From a virus: a stretch of 24,982 nucleotides of DNA. The notes under the pieces were generated by a model, which was not told where the DNA came from, ran no database searches, and saw nothing but the letters and a program-made list of their open reading frames with translations. Of this stretch, positions 22,905 through 24,982 are shown piece by piece (within the stretch, counting starts at the first letter, position 1; the number at the start of each line of letters is the position of its first letter). The stretch lies in IMG/VR virus record IMGVR_UViG_3300021225_000053, positions 1-24,982 of that record. One strand, 5' to 3'. The translations under genes and the position numbers were made by a program.

Positions 22905-23552
22905 ATGGCATCAAAATTTAATTCGGAGTTTAACTATCGCTACCAAGTTAAAGGTGAAACACCGTGGGAAAAAATAAAAACACTTCAAGGTTTTCTTGAA
23001 GGTCGTATTTCCGCTTCTAAACTAGTAGAAGTAGCTAGGCTACGAAATGAAGCTTCGGAAAAGAAAATTCAATACTTAATAGATACTGGCGCTCCTGAGC
23101 ATGAAATTATTGCAGCTAAAGTAGCTCACCTTGAAGTGCTATCGCATCATGACACAGAGCAGCATGCATTTGAATTAAACAAACTAGAAATAGAAATGCT
23201 TAAGCAGCTTATAGCTGAACTATATGTAATCGTAGAGCCTACACGTTTACCCGGCTATACCGATGAACAGATGTTTGAGTTAAACGCAGCAAACGAATTT
23301 ACGGCAATGATTGGCAAAGAAATTTATGCAGAGTTAATTGCAGTAGGGCATCCATCGCCAGCAAAAATTGGTAACGCTATGTCTAACCCACACACGTTCA
23401 AAGCATTACAAAATGCAGGGTTGATACCAAAAGAAATGGCGTACTTAGAAGGCGGTGTTGACCCCCTGAAGATAGAATTAAAGTTAACTGTGCCTGAACA
23501 ACTTACATACACACCACCAAGCGTATTGAGCTTGGAGGCAAAACCTTCATAG
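22905..23552 (+). CDS. Helical protein of unknown function after the fibre genes
   Basis: A 215-residue soluble protein with AAGGAG seven bases before the ATG. The N-terminus is aromatic (FNSEFNYRYQVKGETPWEKI), and residues 40-110 are a long charged helical stretch (EASEKKIQYLIDTGAPEHEI, then HHDTEQHAFELNKLEIEM). A second helical part contains EQMFELNAANEFTAMIGK, and the C-terminus has strands ending LTVPEQLTYTPPSVLSL. No catalytic or metal motif is seen although His is frequent around 80-85. Position between fibre genes and the lysis cassette gives little guidance; a fibre-assembly chaperone is one untested possibility. Confidence 0.75.
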   Translation: MASKFNSEFNYRYQVKGETPWEKIKTLQGFLEGRISASKLVEVARLRNEASEKKIQYLIDTGAPEHEIIAAKVAHLEVLSHHDTEQHAFELNKLEIEMLKQLIAELYVIVEPTRLPGYTDEQMFELNAANEFTAMIGKEIYAELIAVGHPSPAKIGNAMSNPHTFKALQNAGLIPKEMAYLEGGVDPLKIELKLTVPEQLTYTPPSVLSLEAKPS

Positions 23553-23562
23553 AGGAAGAATC

Positions 23563-24183
23563 ATGATCGACCCGATGACAATAGGGTTAGCCGTTTCAGG
23601 TATTAAGCTAGTTATAAACGGTATTAAATCCGCCGCTGATGAAGCGAAAGAAGCAGTAGATAGTATTAACGAATGCGTAGAGTCGGGGAAAAAACTAGGC
23701 GAATCTCTTTCACCAGTAAAAAAGTTTTTCGCAGCGGCAAGTCGGTATGAGTTAGGCAGGAACAATTTAGAGTTAGCAAAGAAAGCGCAAGACGAAGCGA
23801 TAGCAGCAGGTGAGCCGGTAGCTGACCCAATCAGCGATGCCGAGTACGTGATGGATATGATGGCGATGGATCGGGAGATTAAGCAGTATTACGCCCAGAT
23901 CAAGCACTTCTTTATCTACCACTTCGATGAGCCGGGAATGTGGGATGAGTTCTGGGAACGCTTGAGTAGGATGCGTAAAGAGCGTGAAGAGAAAGCTGAA
24001 GCCGCTAGGAAAGCTGCCACAGAAGCTAGATTGGCTATAGCAGCAGAAAAGATGCGTAAGAAACGCGCTATCGCTAAAACTATGAACGTAGTCTATAACT
24101 GCTTGGGTGGTATCGTTATTACGTTGATCGTTGCAGGTTTTGCATGGTTTATTAAATGGATGTTTGATCAAGGAGGCAGTTAA
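23563..24183 (+). CDS. Coiled-coil protein with C-terminal membrane anchor (lysis region)
   Basis: A 206-residue protein preceded by GAGGAAG. The N-terminus is weakly hydrophobic with small residues (IGLAVSGIKLVINGIKSAAD); the middle is helical with an aromatic block (YYAQIKHFFIYHFDEPGMWD) and a Lys/Arg/Glu/Ala coiled coil (about 130-170). One membrane helix lies at about 176-200 (GGIVITLIVAGFAWFIKWMF). It overlaps the holin-like gene by TAATG. A tail-anchored coiled-coil protein next to holin and lysozyme could be a lysis regulator or an inner-membrane spanin-like component, but typical spanins are anchored at the N-terminus, so this remains uncertain. Confidence 0.7.
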   Translation: MIDPMTIGLAVSGIKLVINGIKSAADEAKEAVDSINECVESGKKLGESLSPVKKFFAAASRYELGRNNLELAKKAQDEAIAAGEPVADPISDAEYVMDMMAMDREIKQYYAQIKHFFIYHFDEPGMWDEFWERLSRMRKEREEKAEAARKAATEARLAIAAEKMRKKRAIAKTMNVVYNCLGGIVITLIVAGFAWFIKWMFDQGGS

Positions 24184-24668
24184 TGCTTACACTACTCTCA
24201 ACCACGCTGTCATTCTTGATGGGTGGCTTACCAAAGCTACTAGACTTTTTTCAAGATAGACAAGACAAAAAGCATGAGATTGCTCTGGCTCAAATGCAGA
24301 TGGATCAACAGCTACGTATGCAGCAAGCTGGCTTCCAATCACAAGAACGCATCGAAGCTATCCATACCGAGCAGATTCAGATTCAAGCAGATGTGCAAGA
24401 ACGTCAAGCGCTATACCAACACGATATAGAAATTGGTAAAGGCGCATCCCTATGGGTGATTAATTTGCGTTCATCTGTTCGCCCAGTAGTCACGTATCTA
24501 TTTGTTTTCTTACTAATGGTGGTAGACATATCCGGTATATGGTGGGCATGGTCGTCAGGTATGGATTTCTACAAAGCGATGCAGTACATCTTTGATCAGG
24601 ACGAGATGCAGATTCTGGTTTCGATTATTGCGTTTTGGTTTGGGTCACAGGCGTTCAGCAAGAAATGA
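24183..24668 (+). CDS. Putative holin (3-TM type)
   Basis: A 161-residue membrane protein. A weak hydrophobic N-terminal helix (1-22) is followed by a Gln/Glu-rich amphipathic helix (25-85) and two clear membrane helices at about 101-121 (VTYLFVFLLMVVDISGIWW) and 142-157 (ILVSIIAFWFGSQAF), ending in Lys. The SSVRPVVTY entry into the first clear helix and the short C-terminal second helix recall the three-TM holins of gene-transfer agents and related phages. It is translationally coupled to both neighbours (TAATG before, ATGA after) and directly precedes the lysozyme, so release of the lysozyme through the inner membrane is the natural role. Confidence 0.7.
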   Translation: MLTLLSTTLSFLMGGLPKLLDFFQDRQDKKHEIALAQMQMDQQLRMQQAGFQSQERIEAIHTEQIQIQADVQERQALYQHDIEIGKGASLWVINLRSSVRPVVTYLFVFLLMVVDISGIWWAWSSGMDFYKAMQYIFDQDEMQILVSIIAFWFGSQAFSKK

Positions 24669-24982
24669 AAATTTCAGATCGTTGCTTGTTGTCAATTAAA
24701 CAAAACGAAGGGGTACGGGTCAAACCGTACCTTGACCACATCTTGCTTTGGACGACCGGCGTGGGCCATTTAATTGCTCCACCAGCGCATATGAATATGA
24801 AGCTAGAAGAGCGCAAAGCAGCTAAAGCTGCAGGGCAGTTGGCATGCCCCCCAGAGTGGAATAGAACTTTGACAATGGAGGAAGTCGATGAGATACTCAG
24901 AACTGATCTCAGACGTTTTGAATCTGGCGTACCTAAGTTTTGCCCTGCTAATCTTACTCAGGGGCGGTTTGACGCTATGGTC
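24665..24982 (+). CDS. GH24 lysozyme/endolysin (cut by window end)
   Basis: The first 106 codons of a T4-type lysozyme (glycoside hydrolase family 24), which cleaves peptidoglycan glycan strands to release progeny. The catalytic triad spacing matches T4 lysozyme: Glu15 in KQNEGVRVKPY, Asp24 in YLDH, and Thr30 in LWTTGVGHL (E-x8-D-x5-T). An insertion with Met/Lys/Ala and two Pro-Pro pairs follows, then LTMEEVDEILRTDLRRFE, where the family has its interdomain helix. No signal peptide or SAR-type N-terminal helix is present, so it should depend on the holin. The start overlaps the holin stop as ATGA. The C-terminal part lies outside the window. Confidence 0.9.
   Translation, partial: MKISDRCLLSIKQNEGVRVKPYLDHILLWTTGVGHLIAPPAHMNMKLEERKAAKAAGQLACPPEWNRTLTMEEVDEILRTDLRRFESGVPKFCPANLTQGRFDAMV

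Overview
The window reads as the head-and-tail morphogenesis and lysis module of a tailed double-stranded DNA phage (Caudoviricetes), most likely an uncultured aquatic phage. This rests on packaging, portal, capsid, adaptor, tail-fibre and lysozyme genes in classical order, all on the + strand, packed with ATGA/TAATG overlaps or gaps of a few bases. Several small proteins (zinc-ribbon, GroES-like, and basic proteins ending in RADGxxIRGKTRA) are of a kind I associate with marine and freshwater phage genomes. The host cannot be read from this sequence. There are no tRNA genes, integrase, insertion sequences or CRISPR arrays, and no stretch over 300 bases lacks a gene.

Layout. Bases 1-6.7 kb: tail end of an upstream ORF, large terminase, a 2-oxoglutarate/Fe(II) oxygenase, a long P22-like portal, a small protein, a GroES-like co-chaperonin, a scaffold-like protein and a conserved unknown. 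Bases 6.7-8.3 kb: a structural protein and the major capsid protein, closed by a strong hairpin terminator. Bases 8.3-8.44 kb: the only real intergenic region, with a possible extended -10 promoter and a structured leader whose core resembles part of a cobalamin riboswitch. Bases 8.4-13.0 kb: beta-rich decoration-like proteins, a small membrane protein and a run of very small, mostly Lys/Gly-rich proteins; three of these end in nearly the same 22-residue tail and others carry variants. The first of two adaptor-like proteins and a zinc-ribbon protein lie among them. Bases 13.0-22.7 kb: a second adaptor with an inserted Gly-rich domain, beta-rich structural proteins, a protein of 27 exact 20-residue repeats, a 1487-residue tail fibre with an S74 intramolecular chaperone, and a six-repeat propeller-like protein. 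Bases 22.7-24.98 kb: small unknowns and a lysis cassette (coiled-coil membrane protein, holin-like protein, GH24 lysozyme cut by the window end).

How it fits together. Terminase and portal package DNA into a capsid built from the 304-residue coat protein with the scaffold-like protein; the GroES-like protein could help the host chaperonin fold a virion protein. No tape-measure, tail-tube or sheath gene is present between head and fibre genes, and two adaptor-like proteins are, so a short-tailed (podovirus-like) particle is the best guess. The repeat protein, S74 fibre and propeller-like protein are the candidate receptor-binding appendages. The most interesting features are the shared C-terminal tail family, the terminator-promoter-leader element after the capsid gene, and the perfectly periodic repeat protein.
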